A program made the translations under genes and the position numbers. The notes beneath the pieces were generated by a model. It saw nothing but the letters and a program-made list of their open reading frames with translations. It had not been told where the DNA came from and did no database searches. DNA of 64,000 bases from Branchiostoma lanceolatum (taxonomy: Eukaryota; Chordata; Leptocardii; Amphioxiformes; Branchiostomatidae), in assembly GCF_035083965.1 (NCBI RefSeq), contig NC_089722.1, positions 39,727,958 to 39,791,957 on the forward strand, read 5' to 3'. This document shows, in pieces, positions 10,111 through 23,880 of this stretch. Position 1 is the first letter of the stretch. Every line of letters begins with the position of its first letter.

Positions 10111-11172
10111 AAACCGGTTGAGCTTGACCGCTAGCCCCCCTCCCCCGGGAACGAGCCAAGTTCACGTGGCGAGCTATGCATCGCAAACAGCTTCAAGCTT
10201 GAACATAAAGCAATTAGTGCCCGCACACCTGGCGCGCCTTCTCTCCTTCATAATCTCTTCAATTTGGTTGACAAACGGAAGCGCTCTACTTTATGTGGAC
10301 GAACCACGGACTACACCCAAAAACACACATCACGCGCTCCTGGCTCGTCCTGGCTCTTCCTGGCTCTGCCTAATTGGTGCAAAGAAGCGACTACGTCACA
10401 CCAACGCAGAAAACGGGCTCCTTAGGGTTCAAAGCCGAGCCAAGGGCGGGTAGACAAGACAACAAGGCAATGTTGTTGTTCGCGAACAGCGTTGCCATTG
10501 TTGTTCGCCAGGAGGCGCGCGCCCGCGGTTCCCTTACATCATTCATCTTCACAGGGCGGGCGGCGTCTGCTTTTCCCCTTAACTTCGATGCCTGTGGTGG
10601 ATTTTTCAAGTCCGCCGGACCTTGTCGATTCGGCCTGAAGGTCCGCAAAGGGGAGAGGAAGGTCGCATGCAGCCAGCCCACTAAATTTACGGAAGGAATT
10701 AAAAGGAGCGAGCGAGAAAGCAGCAGCGGTGGGCGAGGCGGCTAGCTGTGCGTGTGTACGTATCTCTCATACGTTGATACGAGGCGCGCGGGCGCTTAGA
10801 TTCCCGATTCCTACGTTTAACATCGAATTACGTCCACATCGCACTGCTTTCGTCAGAATCGAACCACAGACAGACGTCCTGGAATTTTCCACTGCCTCTG
10901 CGTGCTCTCCCGACCTCTCCCGGCTCTTGGTGGCGCTGTTGCTTGCTCCAGTTCCAGTCTGAAAGTAGAAGAAAGATAAAATGCGAAAATTAAACATGTA
11001 CAGTAGAGTTGGGGGATGTGAGAGCTATAAACGCAGTAAGGTTCAGTATATATACTCGTAACACGTATGCACATACTTCAAACGAGTACAGACTGCTGAT
11101 AAATCCACATTGCTGGATTGCTGGGCCAGTTTGGTGGTTTGTGTATGTGTGCAACTTATTTTGGATTTGTAA

Positions 11173-11362
11173 GGGGATGGACCGAATCTCAGAAGTACTG
11201 CAATACTGAGCCGATCCGCGGTCAGGACGGAGCAAGCTCCTAGTCCATGACCAAAGTCAAAAAATCAATTTAATCTAGATTCCCCGATGGGGAATGTATC
11301 AGAGATTAAACTGATAAGAACAGATACTACACTTGATCTTAGCCAAAAGGCCGAGAAGCGAT
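11173..11362 (-). ncRNA. U2: U2 snRNA, unit 8
   Basis: Whole copy; no difference from unit 1 seen. Confidence 0.96.
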
Positions 11363-12424
11363 AAACCGGTTGAGCTTGACCGCTAGCCCCCCTCCCCCGG
11401 GAACGAGCCAAGTTCACGTGGCGAGCTATGCATCGCAAACAGCTTCAAGCTTGAACATAAAGCAATTAGTGCCCGCACACCTGGCGCGCCTTCTCTCCTT
11501 CATAATCTCTTCAATTTGGTTGACAAACGGAAGCGCTCTACTTTATGTGGACGAACCACGGACTACACCCAAAAACACACATCACGCGCTCCTGGCTCGT
11601 CCTGGCTCTTCCTGGCTCTGCCTAATTGGTGCAAAGAAGCGACTACGTCACACCAACGCAGAAAACGGGCTCCTTAGGGTTCAAAGCCGAGCCAAGGGCG
11701 GGTAGACAAGACAACAAGGCAATGTTGTTGTTCGCGAACAGCGTTGCCATTGTTGTTCGCCAGGAGGCGCGCGCCCGCGGTTCCCTTACATCATTCATCT
11801 TCACAGGGCGGGCGGCGTCTGCTTTTCCCCTTAACTTCGATGCCTGTGGTGGATTTTTCAAGTCCGCCGGACCTTGTCGATTCGGCCTGAAGGTCCGCAA
11901 AGGGGAGAGGAAGGTCGCATGCAGCCAGCCCACTAAATTTACGGAAGGAATTAAAAGGAGCGAGCGAGAAAGCAGCAGCGGTGGGCGAGGCGGCTAGCTG
12001 TGCGTGTGTACGTATCTCTCATACGTTGATACGAGGCGCGCGGGCGCTTAGATTCCCGATTCCTACGTTTAACATCGAATTACGTCCACATCGCACTGCT
12101 TTCGTCAGAATCGAACCACAGACAGACGTCCTGGAATTTTCCACTGCCTCTGCGTGCTCTCCCGACCTCTCCCGGCTCTTGGTGGCGCTGTTGCTTGCTC
12201 CAGTTCCAGTCTGAAAGTAGAAGAAAGATAAAATGCGAAAATTAAACATGTACAGTAGAGTTGGGGGATGTGAGAGCTATAAACGCAGTAAGGTTCAGTA
12301 TATATACTCGTAACACGTATGCACATACTTCAAACGAGTACAGACTGCTGATAAATCCACATTGCTGGATTGCTGGGCCAGTTTGGTGGTTTGTGTATGT
12401 GTGCAACTTATTTTGGATTTGTAA

Positions 12425-12614
12425 GGGGATGGACCGAATCTCAGAAGTACTGCAATACTGAGCCGATCCGCGGTCAGGACGGAGCAAGCTCCTAGTCCAT
12501 GACCAAAGTCAAAAAATCAATTTAATCTAGATTCCCCGATGGGGAATGTATCAGAGATTAAACTGATAAGAACAGATACTACACTTGATCTTAGCCAAAA
12601 GGCCGAGAAGCGAT
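12425..12614 (-). ncRNA. U2: U2 snRNA, unit 9 (upstream variant)
   Basis: The RNA part is whole. The upstream flank lacks the dinucleotide AG present in all other units (between 12636 and 12637, about 22 bp upstream of +1). This shortens the spacing between the putative PSE and the start by 2 bp. It is the only sequence variant I found among the intact units. Confidence 0.96.
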
Positions 12615-13674
12615 AAACCGGTTGAGCTTGACCGCTCCCCCCTCCCCCGGGAACGAGCCAAGTTCACGTGGCGAGCTATGCATCGCAAACAGCTTCAAGC
12701 TTGAACATAAAGCAATTAGTGCCCGCACACCTGGCGCGCCTTCTCTCCTTCATAATCTCTTCAATTTGGTTGACAAACGGAAGCGCTCTACTTTATGTGG
12801 ACGAACCACGGACTACACCCAAAAACACACATCACGCGCTCCTGGCTCGTCCTGGCTCTTCCTGGCTCTGCCTAATTGGTGCAAAGAAGCGACTACGTCA
12901 CACCAACGCAGAAAACGGGCTCCTTAGGGTTCAAAGCCGAGCCAAGGGCGGGTAGACAAGACAACAAGGCAATGTTGTTGTTCGCGAACAGCGTTGCCAT
13001 TGTTGTTCGCCAGGAGGCGCGCGCCCGCGGTTCCCTTACATCATTCATCTTCACAGGGCGGGCGGCGTCTGCTTTTCCCCTTAACTTCGATGCCTGTGGT
13101 GGATTTTTCAAGTCCGCCGGACCTTGTCGATTCGGCCTGAAGGTCCGCAAAGGGGAGAGGAAGGTCGCATGCAGCCAGCCCACTAAATTTACGGAAGGAA
13201 TTAAAAGGAGCGAGCGAGAAAGCAGCAGCGGTGGGCGAGGCGGCTAGCTGTGCGTGTGTACGTATCTCTCATACGTTGATACGAGGCGCGCGGGCGCTTA
13301 GATTCCCGATTCCTACGTTTAACATCGAATTACGTCCACATCGCACTGCTTTCGTCAGAATCGAACCACAGACAGACGTCCTGGAATTTTCCACTGCCTC
13401 TGCGTGCTCTCCCGACCTCTCCCGGCTCTTGGTGGCGCTGTTGCTTGCTCCAGTTCCAGTCTGAAAGTAGAAGAAAGATAAAATGCGAAAATTAAACATG
13501 TACAGTAGAGTTGGGGGATGTGAGAGCTATAAACGCAGTAAGGTTCAGTATATATACTCGTAACACGTATGCACATACTTCAAACGAGTACAGACTGCTG
13601 ATAAATCCACATTGCTGGATTGCTGGGCCAGTTTGGTGGTTTGTGTATGTGTGCAACTTATTTTGGATTTGTAA

Positions 13675-13864
13675 GGGGATGGACCGAATCTCAGAAGTAC
13701 TGCAATACTGAGCCGATCCGCGGTCAGGACGGAGCAAGCTCCTAGTCCATGACCAAAGTCAAAAAATCAATTTAATCTAGATTCCCCGATGGGGAATGTA
13801 TCAGAGATTAAACTGATAAGAACAGATACTACACTTGATCTTAGCCAAAAGGCCGAGAAGCGAT
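13675..13864 (-). ncRNA. U2: U2 snRNA, unit 10
   Basis: Whole copy; starts 1250 bp after unit 9 because of the deletion in that unit. Confidence 0.96.
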
Positions 13865-14926
13865 AAACCGGTTGAGCTTGACCGCTAGCCCCCCTCCCCC
13901 GGGAACGAGCCAAGTTCACGTGGCGAGCTATGCATCGCAAACAGCTTCAAGCTTGAACATAAAGCAATTAGTGCCCGCACACCTGGCGCGCCTTCTCTCC
14001 TTCATAATCTCTTCAATTTGGTTGACAAACGGAAGCGCTCTACTTTATGTGGACGAACCACGGACTACACCCAAAAACACACATCACGCGCTCCTGGCTC
14101 GTCCTGGCTCTTCCTGGCTCTGCCTAATTGGTGCAAAGAAGCGACTACGTCACACCAACGCAGAAAACGGGCTCCTTAGGGTTCAAAGCCGAGCCAAGGG
14201 CGGGTAGACAAGACAACAAGGCAATGTTGTTGTTCGCGAACAGCGTTGCCATTGTTGTTCGCCAGGAGGCGCGCGCCCGCGGTTCCCTTACATCATTCAT
14301 CTTCACAGGGCGGGCGGCGTCTGCTTTTCCCCTTAACTTCGATGCCTGTGGTGGATTTTTCAAGTCCGCCGGACCTTGTCGATTCGGCCTGAAGGTCCGC
14401 AAAGGGGAGAGGAAGGTCGCATGCAGCCAGCCCACTAAATTTACGGAAGGAATTAAAAGGAGCGAGCGAGAAAGCAGCAGCGGTGGGCGAGGCGGCTAGC
14501 TGTGCGTGTGTACGTATCTCTCATACGTTGATACGAGGCGCGCGGGCGCTTAGATTCCCGATTCCTACGTTTAACATCGAATTACGTCCACATCGCACTG
14601 CTTTCGTCAGAATCGAACCACAGACAGACGTCCTGGAATTTTCCACTGCCTCTGCGTGCTCTCCCGACCTCTCCCGGCTCTTGGTGGCGCTGTTGCTTGC
14701 TCCAGTTCCAGTCTGAAAGTAGAAGAAAGATAAAATGCGAAAATTAAACATGTACAGTAGAGTTGGGGGATGTGAGAGCTATAAACGCAGTAAGGTTCAG
14801 TATATATACTCGTAACACGTATGCACATACTTCAAACGAGTACAGACTGCTGATAAATCCACATTGCTGGATTGCTGGGCCAGTTTGGTGGTTTGTGTAT
14901 GTGTGCAACTTATTTTGGATTTGTAA

Positions 14927-15116
14927 GGGGATGGACCGAATCTCAGAAGTACTGCAATACTGAGCCGATCCGCGGTCAGGACGGAGCAAGCTCCTAGTCC
15001 ATGACCAAAGTCAAAAAATCAATTTAATCTAGATTCCCCGATGGGGAATGTATCAGAGATTAAACTGATAAGAACAGATACTACACTTGATCTTAGCCAA
15101 AAGGCCGAGAAGCGAT
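14927..15116 (-). ncRNA. U2: U2 snRNA, unit 11
   Basis: Whole copy; no difference from unit 1 seen. Confidence 0.96.
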
Positions 15117-16178
15117 AAACCGGTTGAGCTTGACCGCTAGCCCCCCTCCCCCGGGAACGAGCCAAGTTCACGTGGCGAGCTATGCATCGCAAACAGCTTC
15201 AAGCTTGAACATAAAGCAATTAGTGCCCGCACACCTGGCGCGCCTTCTCTCCTTCATAATCTCTTCAATTTGGTTGACAAACGGAAGCGCTCTACTTTAT
15301 GTGGACGAACCACGGACTACACCCAAAAACACACATCACGCGCTCCTGGCTCGTCCTGGCTCTTCCTGGCTCTGCCTAATTGGTGCAAAGAAGCGACTAC
15401 GTCACACCAACGCAGAAAACGGGCTCCTTAGGGTTCAAAGCCGAGCCAAGGGCGGGTAGACAAGACAACAAGGCAATGTTGTTGTTCGCGAACAGCGTTG
15501 CCATTGTTGTTCGCCAGGAGGCGCGCGCCCGCGGTTCCCTTACATCATTCATCTTCACAGGGCGGGCGGCGTCTGCTTTTCCCCTTAACTTCGATGCCTG
15601 TGGTGGATTTTTCAAGTCCGCCGGACCTTGTCGATTCGGCCTGAAGGTCCGCAAAGGGGAGAGGAAGGTCGCATGCAGCCAGCCCACTAAATTTACGGAA
15701 GGAATTAAAAGGAGCGAGCGAGAAAGCAGCAGCGGTGGGCGAGGCGGCTAGCTGTGCGTGTGTACGTATCTCTCATACGTTGATACGAGGCGCGCGGGCG
15801 CTTAGATTCCCGATTCCTACGTTTAACATCGAATTACGTCCACATCGCACTGCTTTCGTCAGAATCGAACCACAGACAGACGTCCTGGAATTTTCCACTG
15901 CCTCTGCGTGCTCTCCCGACCTCTCCCGGCTCTTGGTGGCGCTGTTGCTTGCTCCAGTTCCAGTCTGAAAGTAGAAGAAAGATAAAATGCGAAAATTAAA
16001 CATGTACAGTAGAGTTGGGGGATGTGAGAGCTATAAACGCAGTAAGGTTCAGTATATATACTCGTAACACGTATGCACATACTTCAAACGAGTACAGACT
16101 GCTGATAAATCCACATTGCTGGATTGCTGGGCCAGTTTGGTGGTTTGTGTATGTGTGCAACTTATTTTGGATTTGTAA

Positions 16179-16368
16179 GGGGATGGACCGAATCTCAGAA
16201 GTACTGCAATACTGAGCCGATCCGCGGTCAGGACGGAGCAAGCTCCTAGTCCATGACCAAAGTCAAAAAATCAATTTAATCTAGATTCCCCGATGGGGAA
16301 TGTATCAGAGATTAAACTGATAAGAACAGATACTACACTTGATCTTAGCCAAAAGGCCGAGAAGCGAT
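16179..16368 (-). ncRNA. U2: U2 snRNA, unit 12
   Basis: Whole copy; no difference from unit 1 seen. Confidence 0.96.
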
Positions 16369-17430
16369 AAACCGGTTGAGCTTGACCGCTAGCCCCCCTC
16401 CCCCGGGAACGAGCCAAGTTCACGTGGCGAGCTATGCATCGCAAACAGCTTCAAGCTTGAACATAAAGCAATTAGTGCCCGCACACCTGGCGCGCCTTCT
16501 CTCCTTCATAATCTCTTCAATTTGGTTGACAAACGGAAGCGCTCTACTTTATGTGGACGAACCACGGACTACACCCAAAAACACACATCACGCGCTCCTG
16601 GCTCGTCCTGGCTCTTCCTGGCTCTGCCTAATTGGTGCAAAGAAGCGACTACGTCACACCAACGCAGAAAACGGGCTCCTTAGGGTTCAAAGCCGAGCCA
16701 AGGGCGGGTAGACAAGACAACAAGGCAATGTTGTTGTTCGCGAACAGCGTTGCCATTGTTGTTCGCCAGGAGGCGCGCGCCCGCGGTTCCCTTACATCAT
16801 TCATCTTCACAGGGCGGGCGGCGTCTGCTTTTCCCCTTAACTTCGATGCCTGTGGTGGATTTTTCAAGTCCGCCGGACCTTGTCGATTCGGCCTGAAGGT
16901 CCGCAAAGGGGAGAGGAAGGTCGCATGCAGCCAGCCCACTAAATTTACGGAAGGAATTAAAAGGAGCGAGCGAGAAAGCAGCAGCGGTGGGCGAGGCGGC
17001 TAGCTGTGCGTGTGTACGTATCTCTCATACGTTGATACGAGGCGCGCGGGCGCTTAGATTCCCGATTCCTACGTTTAACATCGAATTACGTCCACATCGC
17101 ACTGCTTTCGTCAGAATCGAACCACAGACAGACGTCCTGGAATTTTCCACTGCCTCTGCGTGCTCTCCCGACCTCTCCCGGCTCTTGGTGGCGCTGTTGC
17201 TTGCTCCAGTTCCAGTCTGAAAGTAGAAGAAAGATAAAATGCGAAAATTAAACATGTACAGTAGAGTTGGGGGATGTGAGAGCTATAAACGCAGTAAGGT
17301 TCAGTATATATACTCGTAACACGTATGCACATACTTCAAACGAGTACAGACTGCTGATAAATCCACATTGCTGGATTGCTGGGCCAGTTTGGTGGTTTGT
17401 GTATGTGTGCAACTTATTTTGGATTTGTAA

Positions 17431-17620
17431 GGGGATGGACCGAATCTCAGAAGTACTGCAATACTGAGCCGATCCGCGGTCAGGACGGAGCAAGCTCCTA
17501 GTCCATGACCAAAGTCAAAAAATCAATTTAATCTAGATTCCCCGATGGGGAATGTATCAGAGATTAAACTGATAAGAACAGATACTACACTTGATCTTAG
17601 CCAAAAGGCCGAGAAGCGAT
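17431..17620 (-). ncRNA. U2: U2 snRNA, unit 13
   Basis: Whole copy; no difference from unit 1 seen. Confidence 0.96.
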
Positions 17621-18682
17621 AAACCGGTTGAGCTTGACCGCTAGCCCCCCTCCCCCGGGAACGAGCCAAGTTCACGTGGCGAGCTATGCATCGCAAACAG
17701 CTTCAAGCTTGAACATAAAGCAATTAGTGCCCGCACACCTGGCGCGCCTTCTCTCCTTCATAATCTCTTCAATTTGGTTGACAAACGGAAGCGCTCTACT
17801 TTATGTGGACGAACCACGGACTACACCCAAAAACACACATCACGCGCTCCTGGCTCGTCCTGGCTCTTCCTGGCTCTGCCTAATTGGTGCAAAGAAGCGA
17901 CTACGTCACACCAACGCAGAAAACGGGCTCCTTAGGGTTCAAAGCCGAGCCAAGGGCGGGTAGACAAGACAACAAGGCAATGTTGTTGTTCGCGAACAGC
18001 GTTGCCATTGTTGTTCGCCAGGAGGCGCGCGCCCGCGGTTCCCTTACATCATTCATCTTCACAGGGCGGGCGGCGTCTGCTTTTCCCCTTAACTTCGATG
18101 CCTGTGGTGGATTTTTCAAGTCCGCCGGACCTTGTCGATTCGGCCTGAAGGTCCGCAAAGGGGAGAGGAAGGTCGCATGCAGCCAGCCCACTAAATTTAC
18201 GGAAGGAATTAAAAGGAGCGAGCGAGAAAGCAGCAGCGGTGGGCGAGGCGGCTAGCTGTGCGTGTGTACGTATCTCTCATACGTTGATACGAGGCGCGCG
18301 GGCGCTTAGATTCCCGATTCCTACGTTTAACATCGAATTACGTCCACATCGCACTGCTTTCGTCAGAATCGAACCACAGACAGACGTCCTGGAATTTTCC
18401 ACTGCCTCTGCGTGCTCTCCCGACCTCTCCCGGCTCTTGGTGGCGCTGTTGCTTGCTCCAGTTCCAGTCTGAAAGTAGAAGAAAGATAAAATGCGAAAAT
18501 TAAACATGTACAGTAGAGTTGGGGGATGTGAGAGCTATAAACGCAGTAAGGTTCAGTATATATACTCGTAACACGTATGCACATACTTCAAACGAGTACA
18601 GACTGCTGATAAATCCACATTGCTGGATTGCTGGGCCAGTTTGGTGGTTTGTGTATGTGTGCAACTTATTTTGGATTTGTAA

Positions 18683-18872
18683 GGGGATGGACCGAATCTC
18701 AGAAGTACTGCAATACTGAGCCGATCCGCGGTCAGGACGGAGCAAGCTCCTAGTCCATGACCAAAGTCAAAAAATCAATTTAATCTAGATTCCCCGATGG
18801 GGAATGTATCAGAGATTAAACTGATAAGAACAGATACTACACTTGATCTTAGCCAAAAGGCCGAGAAGCGAT
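18683..18872 (-). ncRNA. U2: U2 snRNA, unit 14
   Basis: Whole copy; no difference from unit 1 seen. Confidence 0.96.
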
Positions 18873-19934
18873 AAACCGGTTGAGCTTGACCGCTAGCCCC
18901 CCTCCCCCGGGAACGAGCCAAGTTCACGTGGCGAGCTATGCATCGCAAACAGCTTCAAGCTTGAACATAAAGCAATTAGTGCCCGCACACCTGGCGCGCC
19001 TTCTCTCCTTCATAATCTCTTCAATTTGGTTGACAAACGGAAGCGCTCTACTTTATGTGGACGAACCACGGACTACACCCAAAAACACACATCACGCGCT
19101 CCTGGCTCGTCCTGGCTCTTCCTGGCTCTGCCTAATTGGTGCAAAGAAGCGACTACGTCACACCAACGCAGAAAACGGGCTCCTTAGGGTTCAAAGCCGA
19201 GCCAAGGGCGGGTAGACAAGACAACAAGGCAATGTTGTTGTTCGCGAACAGCGTTGCCATTGTTGTTCGCCAGGAGGCGCGCGCCCGCGGTTCCCTTACA
19301 TCATTCATCTTCACAGGGCGGGCGGCGTCTGCTTTTCCCCTTAACTTCGATGCCTGTGGTGGATTTTTCAAGTCCGCCGGACCTTGTCGATTCGGCCTGA
19401 AGGTCCGCAAAGGGGAGAGGAAGGTCGCATGCAGCCAGCCCACTAAATTTACGGAAGGAATTAAAAGGAGCGAGCGAGAAAGCAGCAGCGGTGGGCGAGG
19501 CGGCTAGCTGTGCGTGTGTACGTATCTCTCATACGTTGATACGAGGCGCGCGGGCGCTTAGATTCCCGATTCCTACGTTTAACATCGAATTACGTCCACA
19601 TCGCACTGCTTTCGTCAGAATCGAACCACAGACAGACGTCCTGGAATTTTCCACTGCCTCTGCGTGCTCTCCCGACCTCTCCCGGCTCTTGGTGGCGCTG
19701 TTGCTTGCTCCAGTTCCAGTCTGAAAGTAGAAGAAAGATAAAATGCGAAAATTAAACATGTACAGTAGAGTTGGGGGATGTGAGAGCTATAAACGCAGTA
19801 AGGTTCAGTATATATACTCGTAACACGTATGCACATACTTCAAACGAGTACAGACTGCTGATAAATCCACATTGCTGGATTGCTGGGCCAGTTTGGTGGT
19901 TTGTGTATGTGTGCAACTTATTTTGGATTTGTAA

Positions 19935-20124
19935 GGGGATGGACCGAATCTCAGAAGTACTGCAATACTGAGCCGATCCGCGGTCAGGACGGAGCAAGCT
20001 CCTAGTCCATGACCAAAGTCAAAAAATCAATTTAATCTAGATTCCCCGATGGGGAATGTATCAGAGATTAAACTGATAAGAACAGATACTACACTTGATC
20101 TTAGCCAAAAGGCCGAGAAGCGAT
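19935..20124 (-). ncRNA. U2: U2 snRNA, unit 15
   Basis: Whole copy; no difference from unit 1 seen. Confidence 0.96.
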
Positions 20125-21186
20125 AAACCGGTTGAGCTTGACCGCTAGCCCCCCTCCCCCGGGAACGAGCCAAGTTCACGTGGCGAGCTATGCATCGCAA
20201 ACAGCTTCAAGCTTGAACATAAAGCAATTAGTGCCCGCACACCTGGCGCGCCTTCTCTCCTTCATAATCTCTTCAATTTGGTTGACAAACGGAAGCGCTC
20301 TACTTTATGTGGACGAACCACGGACTACACCCAAAAACACACATCACGCGCTCCTGGCTCGTCCTGGCTCTTCCTGGCTCTGCCTAATTGGTGCAAAGAA
20401 GCGACTACGTCACACCAACGCAGAAAACGGGCTCCTTAGGGTTCAAAGCCGAGCCAAGGGCGGGTAGACAAGACAACAAGGCAATGTTGTTGTTCGCGAA
20501 CAGCGTTGCCATTGTTGTTCGCCAGGAGGCGCGCGCCCGCGGTTCCCTTACATCATTCATCTTCACAGGGCGGGCGGCGTCTGCTTTTCCCCTTAACTTC
20601 GATGCCTGTGGTGGATTTTTCAAGTCCGCCGGACCTTGTCGATTCGGCCTGAAGGTCCGCAAAGGGGAGAGGAAGGTCGCATGCAGCCAGCCCACTAAAT
20701 TTACGGAAGGAATTAAAAGGAGCGAGCGAGAAAGCAGCAGCGGTGGGCGAGGCGGCTAGCTGTGCGTGTGTACGTATCTCTCATACGTTGATACGAGGCG
20801 CGCGGGCGCTTAGATTCCCGATTCCTACGTTTAACATCGAATTACGTCCACATCGCACTGCTTTCGTCAGAATCGAACCACAGACAGACGTCCTGGAATT
20901 TTCCACTGCCTCTGCGTGCTCTCCCGACCTCTCCCGGCTCTTGGTGGCGCTGTTGCTTGCTCCAGTTCCAGTCTGAAAGTAGAAGAAAGATAAAATGCGA
21001 AAATTAAACATGTACAGTAGAGTTGGGGGATGTGAGAGCTATAAACGCAGTAAGGTTCAGTATATATACTCGTAACACGTATGCACATACTTCAAACGAG
21101 TACAGACTGCTGATAAATCCACATTGCTGGATTGCTGGGCCAGTTTGGTGGTTTGTGTATGTGTGCAACTTATTTTGGATTTGTAA

Positions 21187-21376
21187 GGGGATGGACCGAA
21201 TCTCAGAAGTACTGCAATACTGAGCCGATCCGCGGTCAGGACGGAGCAAGCTCCTAGTCCATGACCAAAGTCAAAAAATCAATTTAATCTAGATTCCCCG
21301 ATGGGGAATGTATCAGAGATTAAACTGATAAGAACAGATACTACACTTGATCTTAGCCAAAAGGCCGAGAAGCGAT
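21187..21376 (-). ncRNA. U2: U2 snRNA, unit 16
   Basis: Whole copy; no difference from unit 1 seen. Confidence 0.96.
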
Positions 21377-22438
21377 AAACCGGTTGAGCTTGACCGCTAG
21401 CCCCCCTCCCCCGGGAACGAGCCAAGTTCACGTGGCGAGCTATGCATCGCAAACAGCTTCAAGCTTGAACATAAAGCAATTAGTGCCCGCACACCTGGCG
21501 CGCCTTCTCTCCTTCATAATCTCTTCAATTTGGTTGACAAACGGAAGCGCTCTACTTTATGTGGACGAACCACGGACTACACCCAAAAACACACATCACG
21601 CGCTCCTGGCTCGTCCTGGCTCTTCCTGGCTCTGCCTAATTGGTGCAAAGAAGCGACTACGTCACACCAACGCAGAAAACGGGCTCCTTAGGGTTCAAAG
21701 CCGAGCCAAGGGCGGGTAGACAAGACAACAAGGCAATGTTGTTGTTCGCGAACAGCGTTGCCATTGTTGTTCGCCAGGAGGCGCGCGCCCGCGGTTCCCT
21801 TACATCATTCATCTTCACAGGGCGGGCGGCGTCTGCTTTTCCCCTTAACTTCGATGCCTGTGGTGGATTTTTCAAGTCCGCCGGACCTTGTCGATTCGGC
21901 CTGAAGGTCCGCAAAGGGGAGAGGAAGGTCGCATGCAGCCAGCCCACTAAATTTACGGAAGGAATTAAAAGGAGCGAGCGAGAAAGCAGCAGCGGTGGGC
22001 GAGGCGGCTAGCTGTGCGTGTGTACGTATCTCTCATACGTTGATACGAGGCGCGCGGGCGCTTAGATTCCCGATTCCTACGTTTAACATCGAATTACGTC
22101 CACATCGCACTGCTTTCGTCAGAATCGAACCACAGACAGACGTCCTGGAATTTTCCACTGCCTCTGCGTGCTCTCCCGACCTCTCCCGGCTCTTGGTGGC
22201 GCTGTTGCTTGCTCCAGTTCCAGTCTGAAAGTAGAAGAAAGATAAAATGCGAAAATTAAACATGTACAGTAGAGTTGGGGGATGTGAGAGCTATAAACGC
22301 AGTAAGGTTCAGTATATATACTCGTAACACGTATGCACATACTTCAAACGAGTACAGACTGCTGATAAATCCACATTGCTGGATTGCTGGGCCAGTTTGG
22401 TGGTTTGTGTATGTGTGCAACTTATTTTGGATTTGTAA

Positions 22439-22628
22439 GGGGATGGACCGAATCTCAGAAGTACTGCAATACTGAGCCGATCCGCGGTCAGGACGGAGCA
22501 AGCTCCTAGTCCATGACCAAAGTCAAAAAATCAATTTAATCTAGATTCCCCGATGGGGAATGTATCAGAGATTAAACTGATAAGAACAGATACTACACTT
22601 GATCTTAGCCAAAAGGCCGAGAAGCGAT
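22439..22628 (-). ncRNA. U2: U2 snRNA, unit 17
   Basis: Whole copy; no difference from unit 1 seen. Confidence 0.96.
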
Positions 22629-23690
22629 AAACCGGTTGAGCTTGACCGCTAGCCCCCCTCCCCCGGGAACGAGCCAAGTTCACGTGGCGAGCTATGCATC
22701 GCAAACAGCTTCAAGCTTGAACATAAAGCAATTAGTGCCCGCACACCTGGCGCGCCTTCTCTCCTTCATAATCTCTTCAATTTGGTTGACAAACGGAAGC
22801 GCTCTACTTTATGTGGACGAACCACGGACTACACCCAAAAACACACATCACGCGCTCCTGGCTCGTCCTGGCTCTTCCTGGCTCTGCCTAATTGGTGCAA
22901 AGAAGCGACTACGTCACACCAACGCAGAAAACGGGCTCCTTAGGGTTCAAAGCCGAGCCAAGGGCGGGTAGACAAGACAACAAGGCAATGTTGTTGTTCG
23001 CGAACAGCGTTGCCATTGTTGTTCGCCAGGAGGCGCGCGCCCGCGGTTCCCTTACATCATTCATCTTCACAGGGCGGGCGGCGTCTGCTTTTCCCCTTAA
23101 CTTCGATGCCTGTGGTGGATTTTTCAAGTCCGCCGGACCTTGTCGATTCGGCCTGAAGGTCCGCAAAGGGGAGAGGAAGGTCGCATGCAGCCAGCCCACT
23201 AAATTTACGGAAGGAATTAAAAGGAGCGAGCGAGAAAGCAGCAGCGGTGGGCGAGGCGGCTAGCTGTGCGTGTGTACGTATCTCTCATACGTTGATACGA
23301 GGCGCGCGGGCGCTTAGATTCCCGATTCCTACGTTTAACATCGAATTACGTCCACATCGCACTGCTTTCGTCAGAATCGAACCACAGACAGACGTCCTGG
23401 AATTTTCCACTGCCTCTGCGTGCTCTCCCGACCTCTCCCGGCTCTTGGTGGCGCTGTTGCTTGCTCCAGTTCCAGTCTGAAAGTAGAAGAAAGATAAAAT
23501 GCGAAAATTAAACATGTACAGTAGAGTTGGGGGATGTGAGAGCTATAAACGCAGTAAGGTTCAGTATATATACTCGTAACACGTATGCACATACTTCAAA
23601 CGAGTACAGACTGCTGATAAATCCACATTGCTGGATTGCTGGGCCAGTTTGGTGGTTTGTGTATGTGTGCAACTTATTTTGGATTTGTAA

Positions 23691-23880
23691 GGGGATGGAC
23701 CGAATCTCAGAAGTACTGCAATACTGAGCCGATCCGCGGTCAGGACGGAGCAAGCTCCTAGTCCATGACCAAAGTCAAAAAATCAATTTAATCTAGATTC
23801 CCCGATGGGGAATGTATCAGAGATTAAACTGATAAGAACAGATACTACACTTGATCTTAGCCAAAAGGCCGAGAAGCGAT
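23691..23880 (-). ncRNA. U2: U2 snRNA, unit 18
   Basis: Whole copy; no difference from unit 1 seen. Confidence 0.96.
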
